Positions 16,613 through 25,115 of a stretch of 59,926 nucleotides of DNA are shown piece after piece. This DNA is from an uncultured Eubacterium sp. (GTDB lineage: Bacteria; Bacillota; Clostridia; Lachnospirales; Lachnospiraceae). The translations under genes were made by a program, and so were the position numbers. The DNA is taken from contig CAJTZN010000020.1 of the NCBI GenBank assembly GCA_910584065.1, positions 1 to 59,926 of the forward strand, written 5' to 3'. Under the pieces are notes generated by a model. It did no database searches, was not told the DNA's origin, and saw nothing but the letters and a program-made list of their open reading frames with translations. Numbering within the stretch: position 1 is the stretch's first letter; each line of letters starts with the position of its first letter.

Positions 16613-17839
16613 ATGAATATGAAAAAAATGATCACTTTAGGGGGGATGATGGCAGCGGCCTCGGCACTGGCAGTCGGCTGCAGCACGGAGAAAGAGAGCC
16701 AGACCGTTTCCCCGGCCGCCGTTCAGGAAACGGCGGAAAATCCGTCACAGGCGACTGATGGGCAAAATTCGGCAGACGGTGCGCAGGTTCCGGACGACGT
16801 GAAAAATGCTTCCGTGCTGCGAGATGCGTTCCAGCATGATTTTACCGTAGGCGTGGCAGTCAATTCCGCCAGCCTCAATGACAAGGAAGATATGGAATTT
16901 ATCGCCAGGAATTTTAACAGCATCACGATGGAAAATGCGATGAAGCCGGAGGGCCTGATGGACGGTCAGGCGACGGAGAACAGTAAGGACGGCATGCCGG
17001 AGATCAAGACAAAAGAACTTGACCGCCTGCTCTCCGCCGCGCAGGAACAGGGGCTCAAGGTGCGCGGCCACTGTCTCGTTTGGCACAATCAGACGCCGGA
17101 GTGGTTCTTCTCCAAAGACTACGAGCCGTCCAAAGGTTTTGTGGACAAAGAGACGATGAAAAAGAGGATGGAAGCGTACATCAAGAAAGTACTCACGTAC
17201 TGCCAGGAGAACTATCCGGGTGTTGTCTATGCGTGGGACGTCGTAAATGAGGCAGTCGGTGATGATAACAACTACCGCACGAAAAGTAACTGGTATGAAA
17301 TTTACGGAGATGAGAGCTATATTACCGATGCGTTTACGTTTGCCAGAAAATATGCCGCGCCGGATGTGAAGCTGTTTTATAATGACTATAACGAGTACAT
17401 ACCCGAAAAGCGGGAAACGATCATGGAATTGTTAAAGGGGCTTCATGAGAAGGGGCTTGTAGACGGAATGGGAATGCAGAGCCACTGGGATATGGAATAT
17501 CCGTCCGCCGGTATGCTGCAAGAGGCGCTGGAAGAGTATGGAACGATTGACGGACTTGAGATCCAGCTTACTGAGATCGATATGCACAATACCGATGATT
17601 CTGAGGAAGGTTACCAGAAACAGGCAGAGCGCTACAAAGAGTTTTTTGAAACGATCCTGCGGGCCAAGAGGACAGGAAAGGCAAATGTCACCAATGTAAC
17701 CGTTTGGGGACTGACTGATGATGTTTCATGGCTCACCGGTTTCAAAGGTGAGACGAGTTATCCGCTCCTGTTTGATGAGAATTATAAGAAAAAACCTTGT
17801 TTTGACAGCATTCTTGCGGCGGCGAAGCAGTCATATTAG
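16613..17839 (+). CDS. Endo-1,4-beta-xylanase, GH10 family, lipoprotein
   Basis: A surface-anchored xylanase. The N-terminus is a lipoprotein signal with the lipobox LAVGC, followed by a Ser/Thr/Gln-rich spacer to residue 65. The catalytic barrel fills the rest: WHNQTPEWFF, YAWDVVNEAV (acid/base Glu) and EIQLTEIDMH (nucleophile Glu), then VTVWGLTDDVSWL. These are the standard GH10 landmarks. There is no carbohydrate-binding domain. The start could be 16601, 16613 or 16619; GAGGAAAAG favours 16613 or 16619. Together with the GH8 enzyme at 36616 it argues for xylan use by this organism. Confidence 0.95.
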   Translation: MNMKKMITLGGMMAAASALAVGCSTEKESQTVSPAAVQETAENPSQATDGQNSADGAQVPDDVKNASVLRDAFQHDFTVGVAVNSASLNDKEDMEFIARNFNSITMENAMKPEGLMDGQATENSKDGMPEIKTKELDRLLSAAQEQGLKVRGHCLVWHNQTPEWFFSKDYEPSKGFVDKETMKKRMEAYIKKVLTYCQENYPGVVYAWDVVNEAVGDDNNYRTKSNWYEIYGDESYITDAFTFARKYAAPDVKLFYNDYNEYIPEKRETIMELLKGLHEKGLVDGMGMQSHWDMEYPSAGMLQEALEEYGTIDGLEIQLTEIDMHNTDDSEEGYQKQAERYKEFFETILRAKRTGKANVTNVTVWGLTDDVSWLTGFKGETSYPLLFDENYKKKPCFDSILAAAKQSY

Positions 17840-17875
17840 TCTTAGCGCTGCTGAGATGCTCGTTTATTTGAAACG

Positions 17876-17908
17876 AAAAAGAGGGGATCCTTCGGATCCC
17901 CCCTTTTT
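17876..17908. terminator. Bidirectional terminator between xylanase and FMN-binding lipoprotein genes
   Basis: A perfect GGGGATCC/GGATCCCC stem (17883-17890 with 17894-17901) has a TTC loop. It is flanked by A5 on the left and T5 on the right, so it serves both convergent genes. Confidence 0.9.
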
Positions 17909-17918
17909 CGTATGTGGC

Positions 17919-18371
17919 TCAGTTATCTTCTGATTGTACTAATGCGATTGTGGAGTCGCCCAATTTGGCTTTTTTTACTACAGCCTGAGTCAGGCGTTTG
18001 AAGTTTGCGCCTGAATGGGATGCTCCTGTAAGGGCATCAATGACTGGCACATCCTTCTGATTGATTAAGAGTGAAGCATAATAACGGGTGTACTCATTGG
18101 GGTAGGTGCCTGTAATGGTTTTCATATTGTTCATGTATGCGTTGTCCCAGCTTTTGATAAATCCGCTTGGGTTTTCTGCATTATATTCTGCGGTAACAAT
18201 CGTGGCATTTTTTACTGTTATCGTTACATATTCTTTCCATCCGTGCGAATATTCGGTCATCTGAGCTGTGTAAGTTCCATCCTTCATTTGGGATGTATCC
18301 TGATTTTTGCTGCATCCGGCAACTGCTAAAACAGCAATGACGAACACAATGCCTATGGTTTGGTATTTCAT
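17919..18371 (-). CDS. FMN-binding domain lipoprotein
   Basis: A 150-residue exported lipoprotein (lipobox LAVAGC). The mature part has the FMN_bind fold signature: DGTYTAQM near the start and DALTGASHSGANF near residue 115. The latter resembles the D-x-x-TGA-T/S motif at which FMN is attached covalently through Thr in NqrC/RnfG-type proteins. Such lipoproteins take part in extracytoplasmic electron transfer. It follows the chemoreceptor gene by 27 nt, and the two are likely one transcript. The start at 18371 has AGGAGGG. Confidence 0.8.
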   Translation of the reverse strand: MKYQTIGIVFVIAVLAVAGCSKNQDTSQMKDGTYTAQMTEYSHGWKEYVTITVKNATIVTAEYNAENPSGFIKSWDNAYMNNMKTITGTYPNEYTRYYASLLINQKDVPVIDALTGASHSGANFKRLTQAVVKKAKLGDSTIALVQSEDN

Positions 18372-18398
18372 CTGTTTTCCCTCCTGATTAGCGGTCAA

Positions 18399-20378
18399 TT
18401 AGTGGAATTTAAATTTCTCCAGTAGTTTTTTCAATTTTGCTGCTTCCTGTTTGAGATTCGCACTGGCATCTGCTGTGTTCTCAGCGCACTGTGAATTCTG
18501 CTCGGCAATTAGGGACATCTCCCTGATACTGCCAGTGATCTTGTAAAGAGAGGTGGCCTGTACATCCACAGTCTCCGAAAGACACTTTGTAATCTTTGTC
18601 ACATCATCGGAACTTTTATTGATTTTTTCTAGTGCTTCCGAAGTTTTGGCAGTCAGATCCACTCCTTCGGCAATTAAGCTTCTGGAAGTTTGGATCATGG
18701 TTAGTGTGTTTTTGGCGGCCTCCTCGCTCTGTTCTGCCAGTAGCCGAATTTCTGCTGCCACGACAGCAAACCCTTTTCCGTGTTCACCCGCTCTGTTTGC
18801 TTCTACAGCCGCATTAAGAGCTAGAATGCTTGTTTGTTTTGAAATTTCTTCTATTAGTTTACTGATCTTATCAATATCTTGGGCGTTTTTGCTAATTGCC
18901 TCCATAGCGGTTTTAAGATCTTTCATTTTTTCATCGCCGTTTTCTATCTGTTCCGCAATTTCATCTGCCCGCTGGCGCGTTTCCTTTGTATTATTTGTCA
19001 CTTCATTCAGATTTGTCTGTATGGTTTCTACTTCGTTGTTCAGTTCATCCATAAACAGTGTCTGCCGGGATGCGGCCTGATGCAGCTCTTCTGACTGGGT
19101 ACCCATATCCTGGGCGGTTTCCATCAGTTGATATGCTGTCTGGCTGATCTGTTTCATCATCTGGTTCAGGGAAACGATTATATTGGTTAGGGTTTCTTTT
19201 ACTACTATAAAATCGCCCTGATAATCACCATCGGCAGATGTATCCAGATTTCCGTTGGAAATATTGTCCAAAACCCGTTTTATTTCATTTAAGTAACCAT
19301 TTATACTTTCAATGGTTGTTTTTAAAGCTCTGGAGAGGTATTCTGCTTCATCGCCGGAATTTTTTACCTCAACAGGGGTTTTTAAGTCGCCATTAGAGAA
19401 TCCGCTCATGCGGGTGATTGCTCGTTTAAGCTGACTGGAGATCACTGTCATGACTAACCAGATGAAGGCCAATGCGGCACCAAGTGCGGAAAATGTTGCG
19501 ATCATGGTATTCAGAACAGCTTTGTTGGTAAATTCCATATAATCTGTTTTGGGAACCTGAATGGCGAATGACCAGCGTGTTCCGCGGATGGGGCAAAAAG
19601 CGGCATAGGCATCTTGTCCATTAAAGATACCCTCACCGGAACCGATTTCCCTGGTAAGCATCCGGTCAAAAATCTGATGTGCGGATTCTGTTTGATCAAG
19701 ATCGTAAACATTCAATTCCTGGCGTACGACTTCTTTATCAGGATGTCCTACGATCTTTCCGTCCTCATTGATGATCAGAGCTATACCACTTTTCCCGATA
19801 TGAATGGCATTTAGGACGTCATTCAGCATGTCGTACTTGTAAATGCCCAGCAGATAGGATGTTGTGTTCTCTTCTGATTTTATGGGCATCGCCATAGGAA
19901 TACCGATATAGTCCTCCGTAATAATGGGGTCCTCGATCGTTAGGTTATCGGTTTCCTGCAGCTGGCTGAACCAATGTGTTCCAGAAAAGCTGTTGTCTAT
20001 GTCGCCATCCAAACTGAGAGCATTTCCTTCCTTATCGTAGATGCCTATTCCATAAAACTCATATGTATTACGCGCTTGTTTGAGAAAAGTTGTTATGTCC
20101 TCTTTTTTCGGATCTTTTACGGTGAGCCGCTGGTCCGTTGCCAGATTCATCATTCGGTCGGCCATCAGGTGGATGTCAGATGCAACTGCTTTTGCAGATT
20201 GACCTGTTGTAGGCTGCAATACATCCAGCAGGATGGATTTTGTCAGATCTCTCATGGAGTACCGCAGGATAGTGGTACATACGAGCATAACACCAATGAC
20301 GATGATAAACGTCATTGTCATAACTTTAACCCGAATGCTTTTTCTGATTTTGAGCTTGGTTTTTTTTGTTCGTTCCAT
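18399..20378 (-). CDS. Methyl-accepting chemotaxis protein with dCache-type sensor
   Basis: A 659-residue transmembrane chemoreceptor. A membrane segment near residues 20-42 (VMTMTFIIVIGVMLV) precedes an extracellular double-Cache-like sensing region (about 45-290, with GIGIYDKEGNAL and ALIINEDGKIVGHPD). A second membrane segment near 295-320 and a HAMP region follow. The C-terminal methyl-accepting domain includes the conserved hairpin tip ISKQTSILALNAAVEANRAGE and GKGFAVVAAEIRLLAEQS. It signals to CheA/CheW. I use the ATG at 20378, with AAAGGAAC upstream, because the longer frame runs into the intergenic region. It is co-transcribed with the FMN-binding lipoprotein. Confidence 0.93.
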   Translation of the reverse strand: MERTKKTKLKIRKSIRVKVMTMTFIIVIGVMLVCTTILRYSMRDLTKSILLDVLQPTTGQSAKAVASDIHLMADRMMNLATDQRLTVKDPKKEDITTFLKQARNTYEFYGIGIYDKEGNALSLDGDIDNSFSGTHWFSQLQETDNLTIEDPIITEDYIGIPMAMPIKSEENTTSYLLGIYKYDMLNDVLNAIHIGKSGIALIINEDGKIVGHPDKEVVRQELNVYDLDQTESAHQIFDRMLTREIGSGEGIFNGQDAYAAFCPIRGTRWSFAIQVPKTDYMEFTNKAVLNTMIATFSALGAALAFIWLVMTVISSQLKRAITRMSGFSNGDLKTPVEVKNSGDEAEYLSRALKTTIESINGYLNEIKRVLDNISNGNLDTSADGDYQGDFIVVKETLTNIIVSLNQMMKQISQTAYQLMETAQDMGTQSEELHQAASRQTLFMDELNNEVETIQTNLNEVTNNTKETRQRADEIAEQIENGDEKMKDLKTAMEAISKNAQDIDKISKLIEEISKQTSILALNAAVEANRAGEHGKGFAVVAAEIRLLAEQSEEAAKNTLTMIQTSRSLIAEGVDLTAKTSEALEKINKSSDDVTKITKCLSETVDVQATSLYKITGSIREMSLIAEQNSQCAENTADASANLKQEAAKLKKLLEKFKFH

Positions 20379-20491
20379 TTTTCTTGTTCCTTTCATTTTA
20401 CAGGCTAAAATTAATTTATCTTGCCGCCATATTACACAAAAAGACAAACCGGCGGATCTGTTTGGAAATACAGTATCATATTTTTTTAATG

Positions 20492-20509
20492 TTTTCAAGC
20501 TTTTGAAAA
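20492..20509. promoter_or_regulatory. Palindrome upstream of the nad operon
   Basis: A perfect inverted repeat TTTTCAA-gctt-TTGAAAA lies 14 nt before the -35 of the nad promoter, in the divergent region between the chemoreceptor gene and nadA. It is a candidate operator, possibly for NiaR, though it does not obviously match a NiaR site I can recall. Confidence 0.4.
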
Positions 20510-20523
20510 GAAAACTTTCTGTC

Positions 20524-20552
20524 TTGTCAGTTGTAAAGTTTTGTGTTAAGAT
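20524..20552 (+). promoter_or_regulatory. Promoter of the nadABC-niaR operon
   Basis: TTGTCA (20524-20529), a 17-nt spacer and TAAGAT (20547-20552) lie about 48 nt before nadA. Repression by the NiaR encoded at the end of the operon is expected from the family. Confidence 0.65.
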
Positions 20553-20600
20553 AGATGGAAACAGAAGCTGCGTGCATCGTTTGTGCGCAAAAAAGCAGAA

Positions 20601-21524
20601 ATGAGGGGAATTGTGGACGAACTGAAAGATAGGATCAATTGTTTGAAAAAAGATAAGGACGCAGTTGTACTTGCCCATTATTACGTAAATGACGAGGTCC
20701 AGGATGTTGCGGATTATATCGGTGATTCGTTTTATCTGAGCCAGGTGGCAACAGAGGTCGAAGCAAAGACCATCGTTTTTTGCGGCGTTTCTTTTATGGG
20801 AGAGAGTGCAAAAATACTGAACCCCGGAAAAAATGTCCGGATGCCGGATCTGACGGCAGACTGTCCGATGGCGCATATGGCAGATGAGAAACGGATTCAG
20901 GCGATGCGGGAAACGTATGAAGATTTGGCTGTGGTTTGTTATATCAATTCAACCGCAGAACTAAAAAAATGGTCGGATGTGTGCGTGACATCTTCCAATG
21001 CGGTTAAAATTGTGAAGGCGCTCCCCAATCAGAATATATATTTTATCCCGGATGGAAATTTAGGCCGCTATGTAGCAGAACAGGTACCCGAAAAAAATGT
21101 GATCGTCAATGACGGGTATTGTCCGGTTCATGCGCAGATGACGGCAGAGGCGGTGAGGGCGGCGAAGGAAAAATATCCGTCCGCAGAAGTTCTCGCACAT
21201 CCGGAATGTATCAAAGAGGTGCTGGAACTGGCCGATTATATCGGAAGCACGTCCGGTATTATTGACCACGCCAGGGGCAGCAGCGGGAAAGATTTTATCG
21301 TATGTACGGAAATCGGCGTGTTTTATGAACTTGTGAACAACTGCCCGGGAAAATCGTTCCATCCGGTCATGGAGGATCAGATCTGCCCGGACATGAAAAA
21401 GATCACATTGGACAAGATCATCCATGTACTCGAAGAGGATGCAAACGATGTGGAGATCAGCGAACAACTGAGAGACCAGGCAAATGCACCATTATTAAAT
21501 ATGCTCGAGTTAGGTAAAGCGTAA
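20601..21524 (+). CDS. nadA: Quinolinate synthase
   Basis: Iron-sulfur enzyme that condenses iminoaspartate with dihydroxyacetone phosphate to quinolinate. About 307 residues. Family blocks include VLAHYYVNDEVQDVADYIGDSF, VFCGVSFMGESAKIL, VVCYINSTAELK, FIPDGNLGRYV and the conserved cysteines in FCG, HPEC and ICPDM that can hold the [4Fe-4S] cluster. The start is uncertain: the ATG at 20601 lacks a clear ribosome binding site, while a GTG at 20613 has AGGGGA a short distance upstream. First gene of nadA-nadB-nadC-niaR. Confidence 0.95.
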   Translation: MRGIVDELKDRINCLKKDKDAVVLAHYYVNDEVQDVADYIGDSFYLSQVATEVEAKTIVFCGVSFMGESAKILNPGKNVRMPDLTADCPMAHMADEKRIQAMRETYEDLAVVCYINSTAELKKWSDVCVTSSNAVKIVKALPNQNIYFIPDGNLGRYVAEQVPEKNVIVNDGYCPVHAQMTAEAVRAAKEKYPSAEVLAHPECIKEVLELADYIGSTSGIIDHARGSSGKDFIVCTEIGVFYELVNNCPGKSFHPVMEDQICPDMKKITLDKIIHVLEEDANDVEISEQLRDQANAPLLNMLELGKA

Positions 21525-21572
21525 GGCAGGCGAAGCCGTTAGACTGTCACTAAGAAAGGCACAGGTATCCGC

Positions 21573-22880
21573 ATGAAGAAAAAAGCAGATATTTTAATTG
21601 TAGGGAGCGGGGCTGCGGGATTGTTTTGTGCTCTCCACCTCCCGAGGGATAAGAAGATTCTGATCCTCTCAAAAGATGATGTTAAAAACAGTGATTCATA
21701 CCTTGCGCAGGGCGGGATCTGCGTATTGAAGTCAGAGGACGATTATGCCAGCTATTTTGAGGACACGATGAAAGCGGGCCATCACGAAAACCGGAAAGAA
21801 TCGGTGGAGATCATGATCCGCTCTTCCCGGAAGATCATTGACGAACTTATTTTATACGGTGTGGATTTTGAAAATGACCACGGCTCCCTTATTTTTACGC
21901 GGGAGGGCGGACATTCGACGCCCCGGATCCTGTTTCATGAAGATGCGACGGGAAAGGAGATTACAAGTAAACTTCTGCGTGCTGTGCAGCAGCTTCCCAA
22001 TGTGACGATCTGTGAGCACACGACGATGATTGATCTGATGACGGAGAGCAATACATGCTTTGGCGCTATTGCAGTAGACGGGGAAGGAACGGTTTTTCCT
22101 GTGCGGGCCGATCATACGGTTCTCGCCTGCGGCGGGCTGGGCGGACTGTTTGAGCATACGACCAATTTCCAACATATGACAGGAGATGCGCTCGCCATCG
22201 CGGTCAGGCATCAGATTGAGCTGGAAAATATAGATTATATACAGATACATCCGACGACGCTTTATTCGAAAAAACCGGGACGGCGGTTCCTCATATCCGA
22301 ATCGGTACGGGGAGAGGGCGCTGTGCTGTTAGATAAGGCCGGGGAACGGTTTGTGGACGAATTGCTGCCCCGGGACATTCTCACGCAGAAGGTGTACGAA
22401 CAGATGGAGAAAGACGATATGCCGTATGTGTGGCTCAGTTTGGCGCCGATCCCGAAAGAGGAGATCGAGGGACATTTTCCAAACATATGTAGCCGATGCC
22501 GGGAAGAAGGTTATGATGTGACGAAAGAGCCGATCCCCGTCGTGCCGGCACAGCATTATTTCATGGGCGGGATCTGGGTTGATGCCGACAGCAGGACATC
22601 GATGCGCCATCTATATGCGATTGGGGAAACGAGCTGTAACGGCGTACACGGGGCAAACCGTCTCGCCAGTAACTCCCTGCTCGAAAGCCTTGTATTTGCC
22701 AAGAGGGCGGCGCAAAAAATCGCGTCGGGGCACGGTCATATTGCTCATGAGCCCCGGGTCGATCTTACCGCTTACGCGGACATGGAAAAACTGAGGGAAC
22801 AGTATAAGGAAATTGTCTTACAGGAGATTGAGAAAGCGAAACAGAGGCGAAGAAAGAATGATGGAGAGAGTGAAAAATGA
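21573..22880 (+). CDS. nadB: L-aspartate oxidase
   Basis: FAD enzyme that oxidises L-aspartate to iminoaspartate, handed to NadA. It has the N-terminal dinucleotide-binding fold ADILIVGSGAAGLFCAL, the SYLAQGGI substrate loop, the catalytic-region EGGHSTPRILFHEDATG, and the FAD-contacting GETSCNGVHGANRLASNSLLE. At 435 residues it lacks much of the C-terminal helical domain of the E. coli enzyme (about 540); short versions are normal in Clostridia. The stop overlaps the nadC upstream region. Confidence 0.95.
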   Translation: MKKKADILIVGSGAAGLFCALHLPRDKKILILSKDDVKNSDSYLAQGGICVLKSEDDYASYFEDTMKAGHHENRKESVEIMIRSSRKIIDELILYGVDFENDHGSLIFTREGGHSTPRILFHEDATGKEITSKLLRAVQQLPNVTICEHTTMIDLMTESNTCFGAIAVDGEGTVFPVRADHTVLACGGLGGLFEHTTNFQHMTGDALAIAVRHQIELENIDYIQIHPTTLYSKKPGRRFLISESVRGEGAVLLDKAGERFVDELLPRDILTQKVYEQMEKDDMPYVWLSLAPIPKEEIEGHFPNICSRCREEGYDVTKEPIPVVPAQHYFMGGIWVDADSRTSMRHLYAIGETSCNGVHGANRLASNSLLESLVFAKRAAQKIASGHGHIAHEPRVDLTAYADMEKLREQYKEIVLQEIEKAKQRRRKNDGESEK

Positions 22881-22918
22881 TTTTTCGCTCAGTAAGTTTG
22901 TGCGAATGGAGGAAAACG

Positions 22919-23776
22919 ATGAACGGGATTACTATGAACCTGCAGGCAGACCATCTGATCCGGATGGCTCTGCAGGAAGATATTACGAGTGAAGATATAA
23001 CGACGAATGCCGTCATGCCGGATGCGAAAAAAGGAGAGGTTCAGCTCATCTGCAAACAGGATGGGATCATCGCCGGACTGGAAGTGTTTGCCCGGGTTTT
23101 TCGGCTGCTCGATGAAACGGTCGCCATTGATTTCAGGTGCAAGGACGGGGACGCTGTTACGAATGGTCAGGTGATGGCAGTTTTGACCGGGGATATCCGG
23201 GTACTGCTCTCCGGGGAACGGGTGGCGCTGAATTATCTCCAGCGCATGAGCGGGATCGCCACGTATACGAATGAAGTCGCCAGACTGTTAGCAGGGTCGG
23301 GGACAAAACTGCTGGATACGAGAAAGACGACGCCGAATATGCGTATTTTTGAGAAATATGCCGTTAAGGTCGGCGGGGGATATAACCACCGCTACAATCT
23401 TTCGGATGGGGTTTTGCTAAAGGATAACCACATCGGCGCCGCCGGAAGTGTCAGGCAGGCCGTTCAGATGGCAAAGGAATATGCGCCGTTTGTGAGAAAG
23501 ATCGAAGTGGAAGTGGAAAACTTAGATATGGTCCGTGAGGCGGCGGATGCCGGAGCAGATATCATTATGTTAGATAATATGTCTGCGGACGAAATGCGTG
23601 AGGCAGTGAAGTTGATCGGCGGCAGAGCGGAAACAGAGTGTTCGGGAAATGTTACGAAGGAAAACGTGAAACAGCTGGTTGAGATCGGAGTGGATTATAT
23701 CTCCAGCGGAGCGCTGACACATTCTGCGCCGATCCTTGACATATCCTTGAAAAATCTGCATCCGGTAAAGGAATAA
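22919..23776 (+). CDS. nadC: Nicotinate-nucleotide diphosphorylase (carboxylating)
   Basis: Quinolinate phosphoribosyltransferase: makes nicotinate mononucleotide from quinolinate and PRPP with loss of CO2. 285 residues. Motifs include ALQEDITSEDITTNA, ALNYLQRMSGIAT, LDTRKTTPNMR, KDNHIG, and DIIMLDNMSADEM. The ATG at 22919 has TGGAGGAAAAC directly upstream; the longer frame from 22877 overlaps nadB and was not used. Its product feeds the common NAD route. Confidence 0.95.
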   Translation: MNGITMNLQADHLIRMALQEDITSEDITTNAVMPDAKKGEVQLICKQDGIIAGLEVFARVFRLLDETVAIDFRCKDGDAVTNGQVMAVLTGDIRVLLSGERVALNYLQRMSGIATYTNEVARLLAGSGTKLLDTRKTTPNMRIFEKYAVKVGGGYNHRYNLSDGVLLKDNHIGAAGSVRQAVQMAKEYAPFVRKIEVEVENLDMVREAADAGADIIMLDNMSADEMREAVKLIGGRAETECSGNVTKENVKQLVEIGVDYISSGALTHSAPILDISLKNLHPVKE

Positions 23777-23805
23777 CTTTCGTAAGGAAAGAGGTGATCA
23801 GTAAT

Positions 23806-24330
23806 ATGTGCGGTAATGAGCGACGAGACGCAATTTTGCGGGAACTGCGCGCAAAGAAGACACCGGTACCAGGGAACAAGCTGGCTTCCGAGTTTCATGT
23901 CAGCCGCCAGGTGATCGTACAGGATATTGCGATACTCCGTGCTGCCCATATGGATATTGTTTCCACGAACCGGGGGTATATGCTGCGCGGCGGCACGGGA
24001 GGCGGCGCCAGCCGTGTATTTAAAATGTGCAACACCGATGAGCAGACGGAGGACGAACTGAATACTATTGTTTATTACGGCGGGGTAGTGGAAAATGATT
24101 TTGTGAACCATAAAGTATACGGCAGGGTCCAGGTTGATCTGAATATACGGACGAGCAGGGATGTAATGGAATTTATTCGGGGCATCAAGAGTGGGAAATC
24201 GACGCCGCTGAAAAACATAACGTCGGATTACCATTATCACACGGTGTCGGCTGATTCAGAGGAAACGCTGGATCTGATCGAGCAGGCGCTAAATGAGAAA
24301 AACTATCTGATCAGGAAAAATAATGACTGA
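23806..24330 (+). CDS. niaR: NAD biosynthesis repressor, NiaR-like (HTH_11 + 3H domain)
   Basis: A 174-residue regulator. Residues 5-60 are a winged helix (DAILRELRAKKTPVPGNKLASEFHVSRQVIVQDIAILR). Residues 85-170 are the ligand-binding 3H domain with its histidines (DFVNHKVYGRVQVDL and DYHYHTVSA). NiaR proteins bind nicotinic acid and repress NAD synthesis and niacin uptake genes. Its place at the end of nadABC is typical and implies autoregulation of the operon. AGGTGATC lies 6 nt before the ATG at 23806. Confidence 0.92.
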   Translation: MCGNERRDAILRELRAKKTPVPGNKLASEFHVSRQVIVQDIAILRAAHMDIVSTNRGYMLRGGTGGGASRVFKMCNTDEQTEDELNTIVYYGGVVENDFVNHKVYGRVQVDLNIRTSRDVMEFIRGIKSGKSTPLKNITSDYHYHTVSADSEETLDLIEQALNEKNYLIRKNND

Positions 24331-24338
24331 AATGTGAA

Positions 24339-24395
24339 TGATGTTTAACAGAACGTTCACAAAAATTCGTTATTTTGAACATCATTTATTCACAA
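24339..24395. terminator. Long-loop hairpin after niaR
   Basis: AATGATGTTTAA pairs with TTGAACATCATT with one mismatch, enclosing about 24 nt that contain GAACGTTC, a small palindrome of its own. It sits just after niaR. Without a strong U-run it may be a regulatory structure or a weak terminator. Confidence 0.4.
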
Positions 24396-24496
24396 TTATG
24401 TTTTATACTGAGTTCATAAGTTAAACAAAACTTATACATTAGCTTTTGGCAATTTTCCTATTTTTGATATTTTTTCATAAAACTCCTCTTTCAGAT

Positions 24497-24523
24497 AAAG
24501 GGCTGCGGTGGCAGCCCTTTATC
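24497..24523 (+). terminator. Terminator before the marR operon
   Basis: AAAGGGCTGC pairs with GCAGCCCTTT around GGTG, followed by ATC. This 10-bp stem is the clearest transcription stop between niaR and marR. The rest of 24396-24540 shows nothing coding. Confidence 0.7.
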
Positions 24524-24540
24524 ATTGTCCCAAATAAGTA

Positions 24541-24600
24541 TTGACAAATGGAAAAATATGCGTATAATAGTTAGCAAGCTAATAATAAGCTAGCTAATTA
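24541..24600 (+). promoter_or_regulatory. Promoter and paired operators of the marR-ABC operon
   Basis: TTGACA (24541-24546), a 16-nt spacer and TATAAT (24563-24568). Immediately after the -10 come two palindromes, TTAGC-aa-GCTAA and AAGCTAGCT followed by AA, from about 24570 to 24596. They cover the transcription start. They are very likely the operators through which the MarR protein represses itself and the exporter. Confidence 0.75.
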
Positions 24601-24614
24601 AAGGAGGCGTTACT

Positions 24615-25094
24615 TTGGCAAATGTGATAAAAAAATGGAAATGTGAGGCGGGTGATGAGTTCCGTGCCAATGTGAATCCAATGAAAGTGATGATTTTTGT
24701 GAGTCAGCTTCACCGCAGGACGCTAGAGCGGCTTGTGGGTGAGACAGGACTCCACCGCGGACAGCACCGGATGCTAATGACTCTCGCGGATCATGAGTTC
24801 GGTTCCCAGACGGAGCTGGCAAACATGCTTGAGATTTCCGCGGCGACGGTTGCGGTTTCGCTAAAGAAACTGGAAAAGAGCAGTTACATACGGAAAACGG
24901 TAAAAGAAGACGATTCCCGTGCCAATTTTGTGCAGCTAACGGAAAAAGGAAAAAATATTGTAGAGAGCAGCCGGGAAACGTTTGATAAAATGGATCGACA
25001 GGCGGTTAAAGGATTTTCGCAGGAAGAGTTAAATGCCCTGCGGGAATATCTGTGGCGCATGTATGACAACCTGTCGGCATATTTAGAAGAATAA
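24615..25094 (+). CDS. MarR family transcriptional regulator
   Basis: A 159-residue winged-helix repressor. The DNA-binding core is QTELANMLEISAATVAVSLKKLEKSSYIRKTVKEDDSRANFVQLTEKG, with the wing Asp-Ser-Arg that MarR proteins use in the minor groove. The start is TTG at 24615 with AAAGGAGG at a 7-nt spacing. It leads a three-gene operon with two ABC exporter half-transporters, the usual arrangement of drug-responsive MarR regulators. The inducing ligand is unknown. Confidence 0.92.
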   Translation: MANVIKKWKCEAGDEFRANVNPMKVMIFVSQLHRRTLERLVGETGLHRGQHRMLMTLADHEFGSQTELANMLEISAATVAVSLKKLEKSSYIRKTVKEDDSRANFVQLTEKGKNIVESSRETFDKMDRQAVKGFSQEELNALREYLWRMYDNLSAYLEE

Positions 25095-25115
25095 GGAAAG
25101 GATGAGGGAATCGTT

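Noticed and set aside
18399..20876. 825-residue version of the chemoreceptor
   Set aside because: The extra N-terminus runs through the divergent promoter region and the nadA start; 20378 has the ribosome binding site.
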